DNA of 64,000 nucleotides from CBDATG01 sp965200145 (GCA_965200145.1 CBDATG010000002.1:620001-684000), one strand, 5' to 3'; positions 16,144-25,957 are shown, counted from the first letter of the stretch. Notes: generated from the letters alone by a model not told the origin. A program made the numbers and translations.

Positions 16144-17187
16144 TTACCCGGCCGCCATTAATTCCGGCGCACCGACCAAGCGGCTCATACTGTCTTTGTG
16201 CTTGACATCCCAGACTTCATCGGCGCGAGCGATAATCCAAGGGTCAGGCGGGTAGACGACAGACTCGTCCTTGCCGGTGTAGGGGAGCAGATTCAACACG
16301 TGGCGGATCGAGTTAATGCGAGCACGCATCTTGTCATCTGATTTCACCACGTACCAAGGCGCGAACTCCGTATGCGTGTGGTAGAACATCGTCTCCTTCG
16401 CCTCGGTGTACTCGTCCCACTTCTTCAACGAAGCCTCATCAACTGGGCTCAGCTTCCAAGTCTTCAAAGGGTCCTTGCGTCGCCGCTTGAATCTCCGCTT
16501 CTGCTCCTTCTGGCTCACAGAGAAATAGAGCTTAATCAGTCTGATACCACTCTTGACCCACATCTCCTCCAACATGGGCGTCTCGTATAGGAACTCATCC
16601 GAATCCTCTAACGAGCAAAACTCCATCACGCGCTCAACACCAGCCCGGTTGTACCAGGAGCGGTCGAACAACGCCAACTCACCACGAGAAGGTAAGTGCT
16701 GCACATAGCGCTGGAAGTACCACTGACCGCGCTCCTGCTTCGTGGGCTTCGCCAATGCAACGACATGGGCTCCTCTGGGATTCAAGTGCTCCATGAAGCG
16801 GCGGATAGTTCCGCCTTTGCCAGATGCGTCTCGCCCTTCAAACACTACGACCACTCGCTGTCCCGTCCTGTTGACCCAATCCTGCATCTTTACCAGTTCG
16901 ACCTGCAGCGGGAACTTGTTCTCGTAGTACTCCTCAATACCGAGCTTCTTTTCGTACGGGTACGCGACATCAAGGAACATCTCTCGACGCTCCTCAGATT
17001 CAAGTATCTCCTTGTGCAGGGGAGAGCGCGCACTCAGTATCTTCGAACGGTCTTCTGGCTCTTCGAAACCGTCTCCGTACTTCTTCCCATAGTAGCCATG
17101 GGCCTTCCTCCCGGAGACCTTTCCGACTCCCTCGGTGACGTTCCCGGATCCGTTTTGACTTGAATTGGCGGAATCTTGAGTAGTCAT
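16144..17187 (-). CDS. ppk2: Polyphosphate kinase 2 family protein
   Basis: 347 residues. PPK2 enzymes transfer phosphate between polyphosphate and nucleotides. Walker A is GRDASGKG at residues 118-125 (in VVVFEGRDASGKGGTIRRF). The Walker B/lid region is ALFDRSWYNRAGVERVMEF, followed by RLIKLYFSVSQKEQKRRFKRR and DPLKTWKLSPVD, all hallmarks of single-domain (class I-type) PPK2. The direction (GDP/ADP phosphorylation or polyphosphate synthesis) cannot be told. The start at 17187 is supported by AGGTGAG ending four bases upstream of the ATG; a longer frame begins 13 codons earlier. The N-terminal 30 residues are polar and probably disordered. Confidence 0.93.
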   Translation of the reverse strand: MTTQDSANSSQNGSGNVTEGVGKVSGRKAHGYYGKKYGDGFEEPEDRSKILSARSPLHKEILESEERREMFLDVAYPYEKKLGIEEYYENKFPLQVELVKMQDWVNRTGQRVVVVFEGRDASGKGGTIRRFMEHLNPRGAHVVALAKPTKQERGQWYFQRYVQHLPSRGELALFDRSWYNRAGVERVMEFCSLEDSDEFLYETPMLEEMWVKSGIRLIKLYFSVSQKEQKRRFKRRRKDPLKTWKLSPVDEASLKKWDEYTEAKETMFYHTHTEFAPWYVVKSDDKMRARINSIRHVLNLLPYTGKDESVVYPPDPWIIARADEVWDVKHKDSMSRLVGAPELMAAG

Positions 17188-17297
17188 ACGTCTCACCTGT
17201 CTGAATGCTGCCGGATACTCCGGCACAGATAACTAGCCTTATCTTACCTGATTCCAATCGCAATGAACGAATCAGTACGAATCAGGATTCGGGCACA

Positions 17298-18407
17298 CTA
17301 GTTGGACGCGAACCTTTGCGGGGAGAACTCCCGCGGCGGATACACGTCGTTGACAACAGCATTCGCAACCATATCCGCCAGATACAGCGACAACAGAATG
17401 CCCTTCTTACCCGCCCCATTCGCGCAGTAGACTCTGTTGGCGACCTCTCCAACGATCGGCAATCCATCAGGTGATGATGGCCTGAGACACGCCGTTTGCA
17501 ATTCCACGTTGTCCGTCGCGATGCCCCGTAGATACCGAGTTGCGCCCGACAGAATCAGTTCGCGGCCGTCGGTTGTGATCGAATCGTCAAGGCCGTGGTC
17601 GCGCTCGTAAGTACCGAGCCAAACTAAGCCGTCTGGCTTCCTACCAGCGTTGAAACCGCCATATCCAACGCGAGTTTGCAGGTCACATCCTGCGCGATCC
17701 ACCCGTAGGATTTCACCCTTAACTGCGTGGATCGGCAGGGCAGGAGCACCGGAAATCTCGTGGCACCAAGGACCCGTCGCCAGGACGACAGAGCTCGTCG
17801 CGAATTCTTCGCCGTCAGATGTTCCGACTGTCGCGCCGCCGGAATGCGACTCTCGAACAGTCACCGCGTCAGCCTCAACAACACGACACCCTTGGCGAGT
17901 AGCGACACGCACAAGCGCGTTTGCATATCGCACGCAATCAACTTCCCATTCGGTGTCCGTCAACATGCCGCCAATCGCATCATCAACGATTGCAGGCTCG
18001 ATCTCACGCGCCCCGTCGCCATCTACGATGTCAGCGACAAATCCATTGTCGGACTTCCAATTCGCTTCTTCCCGTAAACCGGCCAACTCGGCTTCGCCCA
18101 TCGCAAGTTTCAACGACGATACTGGCCGCAGCTGCCAATCCAGTTCAATTGGCAGTTGCGGCTTTAGTTCGTCGTATAGGTCAATGTGCATCCGAGTAGC
18201 TCGCCGGTACCGCTCCAGCATTGGTCCGGGAACACCTACCCCGAAGTGCGCTGTCAGACCTCCCCACGCCTTGCCACTAGCATCAGACGCGATGCCGTTT
18301 CGTCCCAGCAGCAGCACCTGTAGCCCGCGGTTCGATAACTCATAGGCAGTGGCGCAACCAGTGGCGCCCGCGCCGACCACGACAACATCTGGTGATGATC
18401 GATTCAT
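17298..18407 (-). CDS. FAD-dependent oxidoreductase, DAO (glycine/D-amino-acid oxidase-like) family
   Basis: 369 residues. The dinucleotide-binding GAGATGCATAYELSNRG lies at residues about 12-28 and is followed by the DAO pattern ASDASGKAWGGL, close to the ASGRNGG-type substrate/FAD loop of the family. A middle segment VVLATGPWCHEI and the C-terminal CLRPSSPDGLPIVGEV plus YCANGAGKKGILLSLYLADMV complete the fold. Likely substrates are secondary or D-amino acids (sarcosine, glycine, proline-like), but nothing in the sequence selects one. It sits alone between ppk2 and the two-component genes on the same strand. Confidence 0.9.
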   Translation of the reverse strand: MNRSSPDVVVVGAGATGCATAYELSNRGLQVLLLGRNGIASDASGKAWGGLTAHFGVGVPGPMLERYRRATRMHIDLYDELKPQLPIELDWQLRPVSSLKLAMGEAELAGLREEANWKSDNGFVADIVDGDGAREIEPAIVDDAIGGMLTDTEWEVDCVRYANALVRVATRQGCRVVEADAVTVRESHSGGATVGTSDGEEFATSSVVLATGPWCHEISGAPALPIHAVKGEILRVDRAGCDLQTRVGYGGFNAGRKPDGLVWLGTYERDHGLDDSITTDGRELILSGATRYLRGIATDNVELQTACLRPSSPDGLPIVGEVANRVYCANGAGKKGILLSLYLADMVANAVVNDVYPPREFSPQRFASN

Positions 18408-18467
18408 GATAGGGAAGGTTCGTTATCGCACACTAGAGCTGCTTCGTCCGCCAAATGGCAGATGGGG

Positions 18468-20075
18468 TCAGCCCAAATCGGTTGTCTCTGACTGCGGAAC
18501 CGTGACGGTGAACGTCGTAGTACCGTCCGAACACGCTGCCGACACCGTACCACCATGTGCCTCGACCAAACGCTTTACGATGGTCAATCCTAATCCCGCG
18601 CCGCCTGTGCTACGCGAGCGGGAACGGTCGACTCGGTAGAACTGCTCAAACACCCGATGCAAGTCTTCTTCGGCGATCGGTTCCCCTTCGTTCGAGACCT
18701 CCAGCACCGAGGACCGTCGACCGTCCGACTCCGACGATGTGACGACGACGGTAACCGCGCCGCCAGACTCTGTGTGAGAAATGGCATTGTCTAGTAAGTT
18801 TCCGAGTACCTGCGCGAAACGCGTCGGATCCAGGTCAGCCAAGGGCGGCCTCCCTTCGCTCCTGAACTGGAGGTCAATCTCACGCTCCATTGCGCGCGGT
18901 TTCGCGGCATTCACGGACTGCGCGACGACGTCCTGCACCAGAAGCGGCGTTTTGTGCAACCTCAACTCTCCCGCGTCCGCGATCGCCAGCAACTGGAGGT
19001 CTTCCACCAGACGGGATAGATGAATCGTTTCACCATGCAACGTGTCGATTGCTGCTTCGTCGGGATCCAACACGCCGTCCTTGATTGCCTCTAGGTATCC
19101 CCGTATGTTGGTCAGCGGGTTACGTAATTCGTGTGCGATATCTGCTGTCATCCTGCGACGATTGCCCTCGGCAGTCTGCAGGTCCTGCGCCATCGAGTTG
19201 AAGGTGCGCGCCAAGTTACCCAGTTCGTCACGGCGGTCTTCGTTGACGCGTTGGTCGAAGTCTCCACTTCCGAGTTTCTGCGCGGCATTCGAGAGCGAGC
19301 GAACGGGGGATAGCGCGCTACGCGCGAACAACGCCACCAACAAGACACCGGCGATCAATCCAGCACCACCCGCGATCACTATCGACTTTTGGAATGACTC
19401 TTCCAGCGCGGTCAGTTGCGGCTCGGCAGTCAACTCACTCACTGCCTGATCAATCAAGTCAATCGCGTCCGAGTCGTCGACTACATCAAGACCGTCAACG
19501 GATGACTCGATCGACAACGTGCCAGAATCCTGGCCAGTAAACAAATCGCCCAGCAGTCTCGGAGCGAATGAGAAAGTTCCGGTTGAGTCGTCACCCTCTG
19601 GCCAGTCTCCGAACCTGAGCCCCGAAAAGTCCGAAGGTGCCGCCCCATCGGATTCATAGAACAACACTTTGACGGTAAACCCATCGCCTAGGTCAACAGT
19701 CGCGGACATCTGAGGTTCATCGTATTTCGACCAATCCTTGGCGTGCCCCTGGATCCTGAGTTGCGAGCCGTGCGAGTCGGCTAACACCTTGTCATGCTCG
19801 TCAACCAATACCACGCGATTCGGTATCAATCTGCCGACGTACTCGAGGGAAGATTGCACGTGACGTAGATCGCGGTCTACTCTGAACACATCCCTCACCA
19901 GGTGCGACGTTCGCTCTGCGCGGAACCGTTCTACTTCCTCACCGTAGTCATCAATCGCTGCTCGAGTCGACAGGGCAGACCAACCGCTCACGACGAAGAG
20001 CGTCCCGGCGAGCACCGCGGCGAAACCGACCGTGAGCCTGAATTGCAGGCTGTGTATGTGATCAGACAGCTTCAA
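18468..20075 (-). CDS. Membrane sensor histidine kinase
   Basis: 535 residues. A transmembrane segment at about 12-33, an extracytoplasmic sensor region of about 195 residues and a second segment at about 228-252 are followed by HAMP (LSNAAQKLGSGDFDQRV). The HisKA box has phospho-acceptor His315 in AHELRNPLTN. The HATPase domain has N box LLDNAISHTESGG, VSNEGEPIAEEDL, a short F box, and GGAGLGLTIVKRLVEAHGG. The sensor region has no recognised fold and is rich in Asp. The start appears to be TTG at 20075, 14 bases inside the response regulator gene, so the pair is cotranscribed. The stimulus is unknown. Confidence 0.95.
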   Translation of the reverse strand: MKLSDHIHSLQFRLTVGFAAVLAGTLFVVSGWSALSTRAAIDDYGEEVERFRAERTSHLVRDVFRVDRDLRHVQSSLEYVGRLIPNRVVLVDEHDKVLADSHGSQLRIQGHAKDWSKYDEPQMSATVDLGDGFTVKVLFYESDGAAPSDFSGLRFGDWPEGDDSTGTFSFAPRLLGDLFTGQDSGTLSIESSVDGLDVVDDSDAIDLIDQAVSELTAEPQLTALEESFQKSIVIAGGAGLIAGVLLVALFARSALSPVRSLSNAAQKLGSGDFDQRVNEDRRDELGNLARTFNSMAQDLQTAEGNRRRMTADIAHELRNPLTNIRGYLEAIKDGVLDPDEAAIDTLHGETIHLSRLVEDLQLLAIADAGELRLHKTPLLVQDVVAQSVNAAKPRAMEREIDLQFRSEGRPPLADLDPTRFAQVLGNLLDNAISHTESGGAVTVVVTSSESDGRRSSVLEVSNEGEPIAEEDLHRVFEQFYRVDRSRSRSTGGAGLGLTIVKRLVEAHGGTVSAACSDGTTTFTVTVPQSETTDLG

Positions 20076-20790
20076 ATCGGTATCCTACGCCGTACACAGT
20101 CTTCAGATGCCGTTGACCGCCGTTGGCTTGCTCAAGCTTGCGTCGCAAGTTAGATATGTGTGTGTCAACGGTTCGCTCAAATCCGGCGAAGGTGTAACCG
20201 ATCGCGCTTTCAATGATCTGCTCGCGGCTTACAGTTCGGCGGTTGGAGTTGATGAAGTAAACCAACAATCGGTATTCCGTAGGAGTCAACTGCAACTCTT
20301 CCCCATCGATCGATACCGTCCGCGATCCTAAATCCACGTGGTACGCTCCTGCCTCAACGGTGCCACCATGTGATTCTTTGAACTCCGCTTCGTCTCGCGT
20401 GCGTCGTAACACGGCGCGGACTCGCGCCATCAGCTCTCTCGGGCTAAACGGCTTAGACACGTAGTCATCCGCGCCAAGGTCGAGACCGTCCAACCGATCA
20501 TCCTCGTCAACACGCGCCGTGACCATGATGATTGGCACATCGGAAACCTGACGCACACGCCTGCATATCTCGATACCGTCCATCTTCGGCAAGTTCAGGT
20601 CCAGCAGTATCAACGACGGCGATGCCTCTGTCGCTAGCTGTAAACCAGTCTCTCCATCTATAGCGTCTAAGACCTCGTACCCTTCGTGTGCCAGATACAA
20701 GGTGACGAGCTGGGAGACGGAGGGGTCATCCTCAATTACCAGCACTGTGGCGCCAATGTGGTTATCTGATTGTCTGGTTGAAGCCACCAA
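20062..20790 (-). CDS. OmpR/PhoB family response regulator
   Basis: 242 residues. The receiver domain carries the acidic pair EDD (residues 20-22), phospho-acceptor Asp64 in ILLDLNLPKMDG, the VTAR switch region and the conserved lysine in DYVSKPFSPREL. The winged-helix output domain reads LTPTEYRLLVYFINSNRRTVSREQI ... RTVDTHISNLRRKLE ... VYGVGYRFE, typical of OmpR/PhoB activators. It is the upstream partner of the histidine kinase and lies divergent to the histidine operon, sharing the intergenic region. The start is TTG at 20790, or the GTG next to it. Target genes are unknown. Confidence 0.95.
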   Translation of the reverse strand: MVASTRQSDNHIGATVLVIEDDPSVSQLVTLYLAHEGYEVLDAIDGETGLQLATEASPSLILLDLNLPKMDGIEICRRVRQVSDVPIIMVTARVDEDDRLDGLDLGADDYVSKPFSPRELMARVRAVLRRTRDEAEFKESHGGTVEAGAYHVDLGSRTVSIDGEELQLTPTEYRLLVYFINSNRRTVSREQIIESAIGYTFAGFERTVDTHISNLRRKLEQANGGQRHLKTVYGVGYRFEAV

Positions 20791-21025
20791 GTGATCCCTC
20801 GAAGCGGAGAAGTGCGGTCCGTGTCAATGAGTCTGTTTTATACCCCGAATCTTCAGGAAATGCCAAGCCCGCGTGGTGAGTGATTCAATCCGCCACTGGG
20901 CCGATGCGAGGTACGCCATCGAGTTACAGGGCACGCGCGAGCCAACGATAGAATCGATTCAACGCGAACCGCGGTGTATGTCATGCCAAACTCGCGGGTT
21001 CGTCGCCGAGAATCACCCTATCACG

Positions 21026-22474
21026 ATGTCTTTGAATCGTATCGTAACCCGCCCGCCAGGGTTCGTTGATGCTGTCGGAACGCAGTTGGTCAGAGCAGAG
21101 GACGCGATCCAAAATGCAAGACAAGCACTCGCCCTACGCGGTTACGTCCCGATCCAGACACCAATCCTAGAGCAGTCAGAGCTCTTCCTTCGTAAGTCCG
21201 GCGGAGTGCTGTCGAGCCAGATGTATGCGTTTGACTCACCAGATGGCGCGAATGTGAGCCTAAGGCCCGAGCTCACCGCACCCGTCATCAGACATGCTCT
21301 TGAGGAACCAATTGCAGCCCATCCAAGGCGATTCCAATACGCATCACCAGTATTCCGATATCCCGAAAACTCAGGGATTGGTGCATCTGACGTTCCTAAC
21401 GGTAAGCGACAGTTCACGCAGATCGGCGCAGAACTCCTGGGACCAGACGAACCGGCATCCGATGGCGAAGTCATCGCGGCAGCTTGTGAAACAGCGGCGG
21501 CCATTGGCGTAGGCGATGTCAAAGTAGTCCTCGGACACGCGGGGTTGACTTGGGCGTTGTTAGACCAACTCCGTCTGCCGAAACGGGCAGGGCAGTTCAT
21601 CGCGCTAAACCTCGATCGGCTGAGAGACGACGATTCGGTGCGCAGGATGATATGCGAAGCTGAGAAGTTAAGAATCGTGCCGAAGTCTAATCGCATATCT
21701 GGTAGCGGGTGGACGGAAACGCTGTCCGCGACGCAACTCGCTAGCGCATCGTCCGATGGACCCGCTTCGACGGGCAGACGTGATGTTCAAGCCATCACGA
21801 CGCGGCTCGAAAACAAGATAACGGAAATCGAAGGAGGGCGTGACTTCAAGCCTCCGTTCCGGTTCATGTCGCGGCTCGCGTCAATCTCCGGTGAGCCGGA
21901 ATCCGCGCTCGAAGAGCTAGAGAGTTTGTGCGAGGAATACGCGATCACACACGATCTGAACCTGGATCGGAAAGGTGAGGTCCAACGAATCAGACAAATC
22001 ATTGACAGTGCCATCGACGAGGGAGCTGATCCTAGCCGATTGACAGTAGATTTTGGGTTACCCGTCGGCATGGCATACTACACGGGCATGATCTTTGAGT
22101 TGCATTCGCCATGCAATGGGAATGATTACATGAAACTGGGCGGCGGCGGCAGATACGACGGTCTAGCCTCATCTTTGGGGTCCGATGCTGGCCTTCCTGC
22201 CCTGGGGTTCGCCCTAAATCTGGACGAGATTCTTGCCAACCTGGAAGATGATTCAGGTCGGAACCCAGAGTTCGTCCCAACGGTTTTAGTAGGGGGCTCT
22301 GATGCTGACGCTCGCGACATCACGAGGGTCGCTCGTAAGCTTCGGGAAGCATCCGGGCGAGTCATGGTCGCCTACGGAGATTTCAACCAAGCTAAGCTGC
22401 TGGCGAAGTCAATCGACCTGGACTCAGTAACAGTCGTTGATGCAGACGGGAGCACGGAGACGGTTCCGCTTTGA
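21026..22474 (+). CDS. hisZ: ATP phosphoribosyltransferase regulatory subunit (HisRS paralogue)
   Basis: Class II tRNA-synthetase-like protein that in known systems regulates HisG. 482 residues from the ATG at 21026; the longer frame from 20873 is not family-like. Motif 2 (RRFQYASPVFRYPE ... RQFTQIGAELLG) and motif 3 (GGGGRYDGLASSLG) are present. The HisRS signature RGLDYYTG is VGMAYYTG here (residues 347-354), losing the Arg and Asp needed for histidine activation, so this is HisZ and not a working HisRS. Unlike short HisZ proteins it keeps a C-terminal anticodon-domain-like region (TVLVGGSDADARDITRVARKL). It overlaps hisG by four bases. Confidence 0.85.
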   Translation: MSLNRIVTRPPGFVDAVGTQLVRAEDAIQNARQALALRGYVPIQTPILEQSELFLRKSGGVLSSQMYAFDSPDGANVSLRPELTAPVIRHALEEPIAAHPRRFQYASPVFRYPENSGIGASDVPNGKRQFTQIGAELLGPDEPASDGEVIAAACETAAAIGVGDVKVVLGHAGLTWALLDQLRLPKRAGQFIALNLDRLRDDDSVRRMICEAEKLRIVPKSNRISGSGWTETLSATQLASASSDGPASTGRRDVQAITTRLENKITEIEGGRDFKPPFRFMSRLASISGEPESALEELESLCEEYAITHDLNLDRKGEVQRIRQIIDSAIDEGADPSRLTVDFGLPVGMAYYTGMIFELHSPCNGNDYMKLGGGGRYDGLASSLGSDAGLPALGFALNLDEILANLEDDSGRNPEFVPTVLVGGSDADARDITRVARKLREASGRVMVAYGDFNQAKLLAKSIDLDSVTVVDADGSTETVPL

Positions 22475-23499
22475 CAGATAGCTTGAGATTGGCTATCCCC
22501 TCAACTGGTGCCCTGCACGAAGGTACCGGGCGGTTGCTTGAATCCGCTGATGCGGCCATCAGCCGAGTAAACACAAGGCGTTACACAGCCTCGATGCCGT
22601 CGATTCCCGGCATCGAGGTGATATACCAACGGCAATCCGATATCACTTCATTGGTGGACGGCGGCAACGCGGATATCGGAATCGTCGGCTTGGACCGCTA
22701 TCTGGAATCTCGACTGGAGGATGGCTCTTCGTTGGTGCTGGCCCCCGATCTGCGATTCGGCGAGTCCCGTCTTTGCATAGCGGTGCCGGAAGCGTGGATC
22801 GACGCTGTCTCCATCTACGACCTGGCGGAGATCGCGTTGGAGTTCCACGAACGCGGCACTGCCATCCGAATCGCGACGAAGTACCCCCGGCTGGTGCGTC
22901 GATTCCTGCAACGACAGGGCATCACATACTTCACGTTGGTCGCAATAAACGGCGCGTTGGAAGCCGCGCCCAGGATCGGGTACGCCGATGTGATCGCGGA
23001 CATCTCAGACACTGGAAACACCTTACAGGAAAACAATCTGAGGACGTTGACGGGGGGTATCGTCACTGCATCCCGAGCGATCATGATTGGCAATGGCGAG
23101 TTGCTTGCCGCATCCGACGTCAAGCTTCAGCTCGTACGTCAACTGCTGGAGCGAATAGAGGCCCGATTGGCATCTCGTCAGTACCGACGCGTTACCGCAA
23201 ACGTGAAAGGCGAATCCGAAGGCCAAGTCGCCGACCTAGTGCTAGCAGTCCCAGAGCTCGCAGGAATGACTGGACCGACTGTCTCCAAGGTCTACTCGGC
23301 TGACTCCGACAACTGGTACGCGGTGCAGATTGTTGCGCGTAAGGAAGACATCCTCAGGGTAGTCGACCACTTGCGCGGGCTTGGGGGACACGGCGCGGCA
23401 GTGACCGACCTTGAGTTCTTGTATCAAGCCAGATGCGAACTCTACTCGAGACTGATTGACAACCTCAGCGCATTACAAGATCAAGGCAAGGTCCCATGA
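22471..23499 (+). CDS. hisG: ATP phosphoribosyltransferase, long form
   Basis: First step of histidine synthesis: ATP plus PRPP gives phosphoribosyl-ATP. 342 residues, starting at TTG 22471 inside the hisZ stop. The periplasmic-binding-like catalytic domains include DIGIVGLDRYLES and the PRPP loop DISDTGNTLQENNLR. From about residue 230 comes a HisG_C-type regulatory domain (ARLASRQYRRVTANV ... GMTGPTVSKVY ... WYAVQIVARKEDILRVVDHLRGLGG ... VTDLEFLYQ). That domain is normally found in long HisG enzymes that bind histidine directly and do not need HisZ, yet hisZ is adjacent. An extra tail of about 25 residues ends the protein. Confidence 0.93.
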   Translation: MTDSLRLAIPSTGALHEGTGRLLESADAAISRVNTRRYTASMPSIPGIEVIYQRQSDITSLVDGGNADIGIVGLDRYLESRLEDGSSLVLAPDLRFGESRLCIAVPEAWIDAVSIYDLAEIALEFHERGTAIRIATKYPRLVRRFLQRQGITYFTLVAINGALEAAPRIGYADVIADISDTGNTLQENNLRTLTGGIVTASRAIMIGNGELLAASDVKLQLVRQLLERIEARLASRQYRRVTANVKGESEGQVADLVLAVPELAGMTGPTVSKVYSADSDNWYAVQIVARKEDILRVVDHLRGLGGHGAAVTDLEFLYQARCELYSRLIDNLSALQDQGKVP

Positions 23500-24827
23500 T
23501 GGTTTTGCGTCGATACCGCGGCATCGAGGGTGCGAAGGAGTACGTGGACAGGGCAGGGGATCCAAACGCCAGTCTCGTTCCGAAAACAGACGGCGGTGGT
23601 TACTACGAGTGCCGGATGGACCCAGACGAATTCGCTACGCGGGTCATCAACGATGTTAATCAGCACGGTGATCGCGTTGTGCGGGCACTTACCGCCGCGA
23701 TCGATGGCGTTGAATTGGAACATTTTGAGGTCCCGAGTTCTGCGATAGACGACGCAGTGCGTGCAGTGGGCAGGGAAGAGCGAGAAGCCATGAAGATCGC
23801 GGCCGACCGGGTCGAAGCGTTCCAGCAGAGGAATCTGCCTAAATCATGGTTTGACGATGAACGCGGCTACGGCGAGGTCGTCCGGCCAATCGAAACAGTG
23901 GGGTGTTATGTCCCCGGCGGATCAGCACCTCTTGCATCAACCGTTATCATGACCGCGGTACCGGCGGTGGCGGCCGGTGTGAGCAACGTGATCGTGGCTA
24001 CACCGCCAGCGTCAGACGGCTTGCCGCATCCGGCCATATTGGCGGCTTGCAATGTGTCGGGTGTTCACCGTGTCTTCGCCATCGGTGGTGCACTCGCGAT
24101 AGCAGCATTGGCGGTTGGCACGCAGACAGTTCCGCGTGTCAACCTGATTTGCGGGCCGGGCAACGTCTGGGTAACTGCGGCCAAGCTCGCAGCATTCGGA
24201 CAGGTAGGCATAGAAGGCGTTTACGGGCCTACGGAAACCATGGTCGTCGTAGACGAATCTTCGTCACCCGAGCTGGCGGCCGCGGACCTGATAGCGCAAG
24301 CGGAACACGACGTTATGGCGCGCCCGGTCCTGGTGGCTCTGACTGAACGCATCGCTTCCGCGGTGGAAGATTACCTGAGAGAGCAGCTCGCTAAACTACC
24401 ACGAACCGCTATTGCGAATGCAGCATTTGAACGCAACGGGGCAGTGATCATCGTGGAAAACATTGACAACGCGGTTGCCGTTGCGAACATGTTGGCACCG
24501 GAGCATCTTTGCATCGCAACACAAAACGCCGCCCAACTGATCCGCCAGGTCAAGAACGCCGGCGGAGTCTTTGCGGGCGAGTGGTCAGCGGAGGTCATGG
24601 CAGATTACGTCGCAGGACCGAGTCACGTGATGCCTACATCCGGGTCAGCTAAGTGGTCATCGACGCTATCTGCCCGCGATTTCGTCCGGGTGATGCCAGT
24701 CGTCAATTTCACAAAGCAACAGTTCCTAGACCTGTCGTCAGAAGCTGCGACTCTCGCTCGCATGGAGACGCTGGACGGACACGCTGAGGCATCCATGTTG
24801 AGACGGCGGCGGGCGTTGGGCGAGTAG
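23496..24827 (+). CDS. hisD: Histidinol dehydrogenase
   Basis: Zinc enzyme catalysing the last two oxidations, from L-histidinol to L-histidine, with NAD. 443 residues. Landmarks are GCYVPGGSAPLASTV, CGPGNVWVTAAK, GPTETMVVVDE, and the zinc/catalytic residues: Gln and His in LIAQAEHDV, Glu-His in LAPEHLCIA, Asp in MADYVAGPSHVMPT, and the C-terminal His in LDGHAEASML. GPSHVMPTSGSAKWSS departs slightly from the usual GPNHVLPTGGTAR. The ATG overlaps the hisG stop (ATGA). Confidence 0.97.
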   Translation: MMVLRRYRGIEGAKEYVDRAGDPNASLVPKTDGGGYYECRMDPDEFATRVINDVNQHGDRVVRALTAAIDGVELEHFEVPSSAIDDAVRAVGREEREAMKIAADRVEAFQQRNLPKSWFDDERGYGEVVRPIETVGCYVPGGSAPLASTVIMTAVPAVAAGVSNVIVATPPASDGLPHPAILAACNVSGVHRVFAIGGALAIAALAVGTQTVPRVNLICGPGNVWVTAAKLAAFGQVGIEGVYGPTETMVVVDESSSPELAAADLIAQAEHDVMARPVLVALTERIASAVEDYLREQLAKLPRTAIANAAFERNGAVIIVENIDNAVAVANMLAPEHLCIATQNAAQLIRQVKNAGGVFAGEWSAEVMADYVAGPSHVMPTSGSAKWSSTLSARDFVRVMPVVNFTKQQFLDLSSEAATLARMETLDGHAEASMLRRRRALGE

Positions 24828-25957
24828 TGGTCGCGCAGCCAATCGGACAGGTTCAAACCAATCTACAAATGCAACCAGTCAGCAACATGATTCGCAAGCA
24901 TCTCGCGCAACCTGAGGGTTACGCAGGCGGGAAGCACGCCGCCTTGCTCCGCTCAGAAGCTGGCGAATCCACATCCCGCATCATCAAGCTGAACGCGAAC
25001 GAAAACCCCTACGAGCCTCTGCCGGAAATCGCCGCGTCATTGGCAAACCTGGCGGTGCAAGAGTATCCAGACCAGAATCTGGTGCGGATACGCAACGCAC
25101 TGAGCGAATACACCGGGTTTGATCCTTCGCGGATTATCGCAGGCGCAGGCGGCGACGAGATCATCGAGCTAATGGTCAAGCTTTTCATCAACCCTGGTGA
25201 TTCGATGATCGATTGCCCACCAACGTTCGGCATGTACGAGTTCTGCGCAAAGATCGCAGATGCGCAACTGATCAAGGTCGATCGCGAACCCGATTGGTCG
25301 GTAGCCGTCGCAGAGGTGGTGGAAACCGTTCAAGAGTACCGGTCTAAGATCGTCTTTCTAGCATCGCCCAATAACCCGACTGGCAACTCACTAACCGAAG
25401 CTGAAGCGCGAGGGATCCTCAACACCGGTGTCGTGCTCGTCGTTGACGAGACCTACTATGAGTTCTGCGGGAAGACGTTGGCGCGCTTGATCGACGACTA
25501 CGAGAACTTGATGATCGTGCGATCATTCAGTAAGTGGGCAGGAATCGCCGGACTACGCATCGGTTACGCAATCAGTTCGGAGGTCATCATCGATCACCTG
25601 ATGTCGATAAAGCAACCGTACAACATCAGCACCGCCGCCGAGGCAGCCGCCATCGCGGCCATCCAACACCGCGCAGTTCTAGGGGAGCGCATCGAAACCA
25701 TCGTGGCAGAACGCCAGCGCATCGAACAGATCATCAACTCCTTGGACAGCATCAGCTATTCGCAATCGGATGCGAATTACCTGTTGTTGAGGTTTCAACA
25801 CCACACGGGAAACGATGTGTACGCGGCGTTGGCAAAACGCGGTATATTCGTCCGCCAGTTCGATTCGCCATCGCTAGCGAACACGGTCCGGCTCAGCATC
25901 GGAACTCCGGAGCAGAACGACTTGGTGACCAAGGCGTTGCGGCAAATCTTCGTTTGA
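24827..25957 (+). CDS. hisC: Histidinol-phosphate aminotransferase
   Basis: PLP enzyme converting imidazole-acetol phosphate plus glutamate to histidinol phosphate. Up to 376 residues. Motifs are LNANENPYEPLP, GAGGDEIIELM, ASPNNPTGN, VVDETYYEFCG, the PLP lysine in RSFSKWAGIAGLRIGYA and the C-terminal VRLSIGTPEQN. The GTG at 24827 overlaps the hisD stop (TAGTG), the coupling style also seen at tpiA/miaA. An ATG at 24887 would give the more usual N-terminal length of about 35 residues before LNANENP and is a fair alternative start. Confidence 0.95.
   Translation: MVAQPIGQVQTNLQMQPVSNMIRKHLAQPEGYAGGKHAALLRSEAGESTSRIIKLNANENPYEPLPEIAASLANLAVQEYPDQNLVRIRNALSEYTGFDPSRIIAGAGGDEIIELMVKLFINPGDSMIDCPPTFGMYEFCAKIADAQLIKVDREPDWSVAVAEVVETVQEYRSKIVFLASPNNPTGNSLTEAEARGILNTGVVLVVDETYYEFCGKTLARLIDDYENLMIVRSFSKWAGIAGLRIGYAISSEVIIDHLMSIKQPYNISTAAEAAAIAAIQHRAVLGERIETIVAERQRIEQIINSLDSISYSQSDANYLLLRFQHHTGNDVYAALAKRGIFVRQFDSPSLANTVRLSIGTPEQNDLVTKALRQIFV

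Noticed and set aside
20873..21025. Longer N-terminus for hisZ
   Set aside because: The extra 51 residues have no synthetase-like character; the family sequence begins at the ATG at 21026.
21026..22474. Calling this gene hisS (histidyl-tRNA synthetase)
   Set aside because: The essential RGLDYY signature is VGMAYY and the gene overlaps hisG, so HisZ is the better call.
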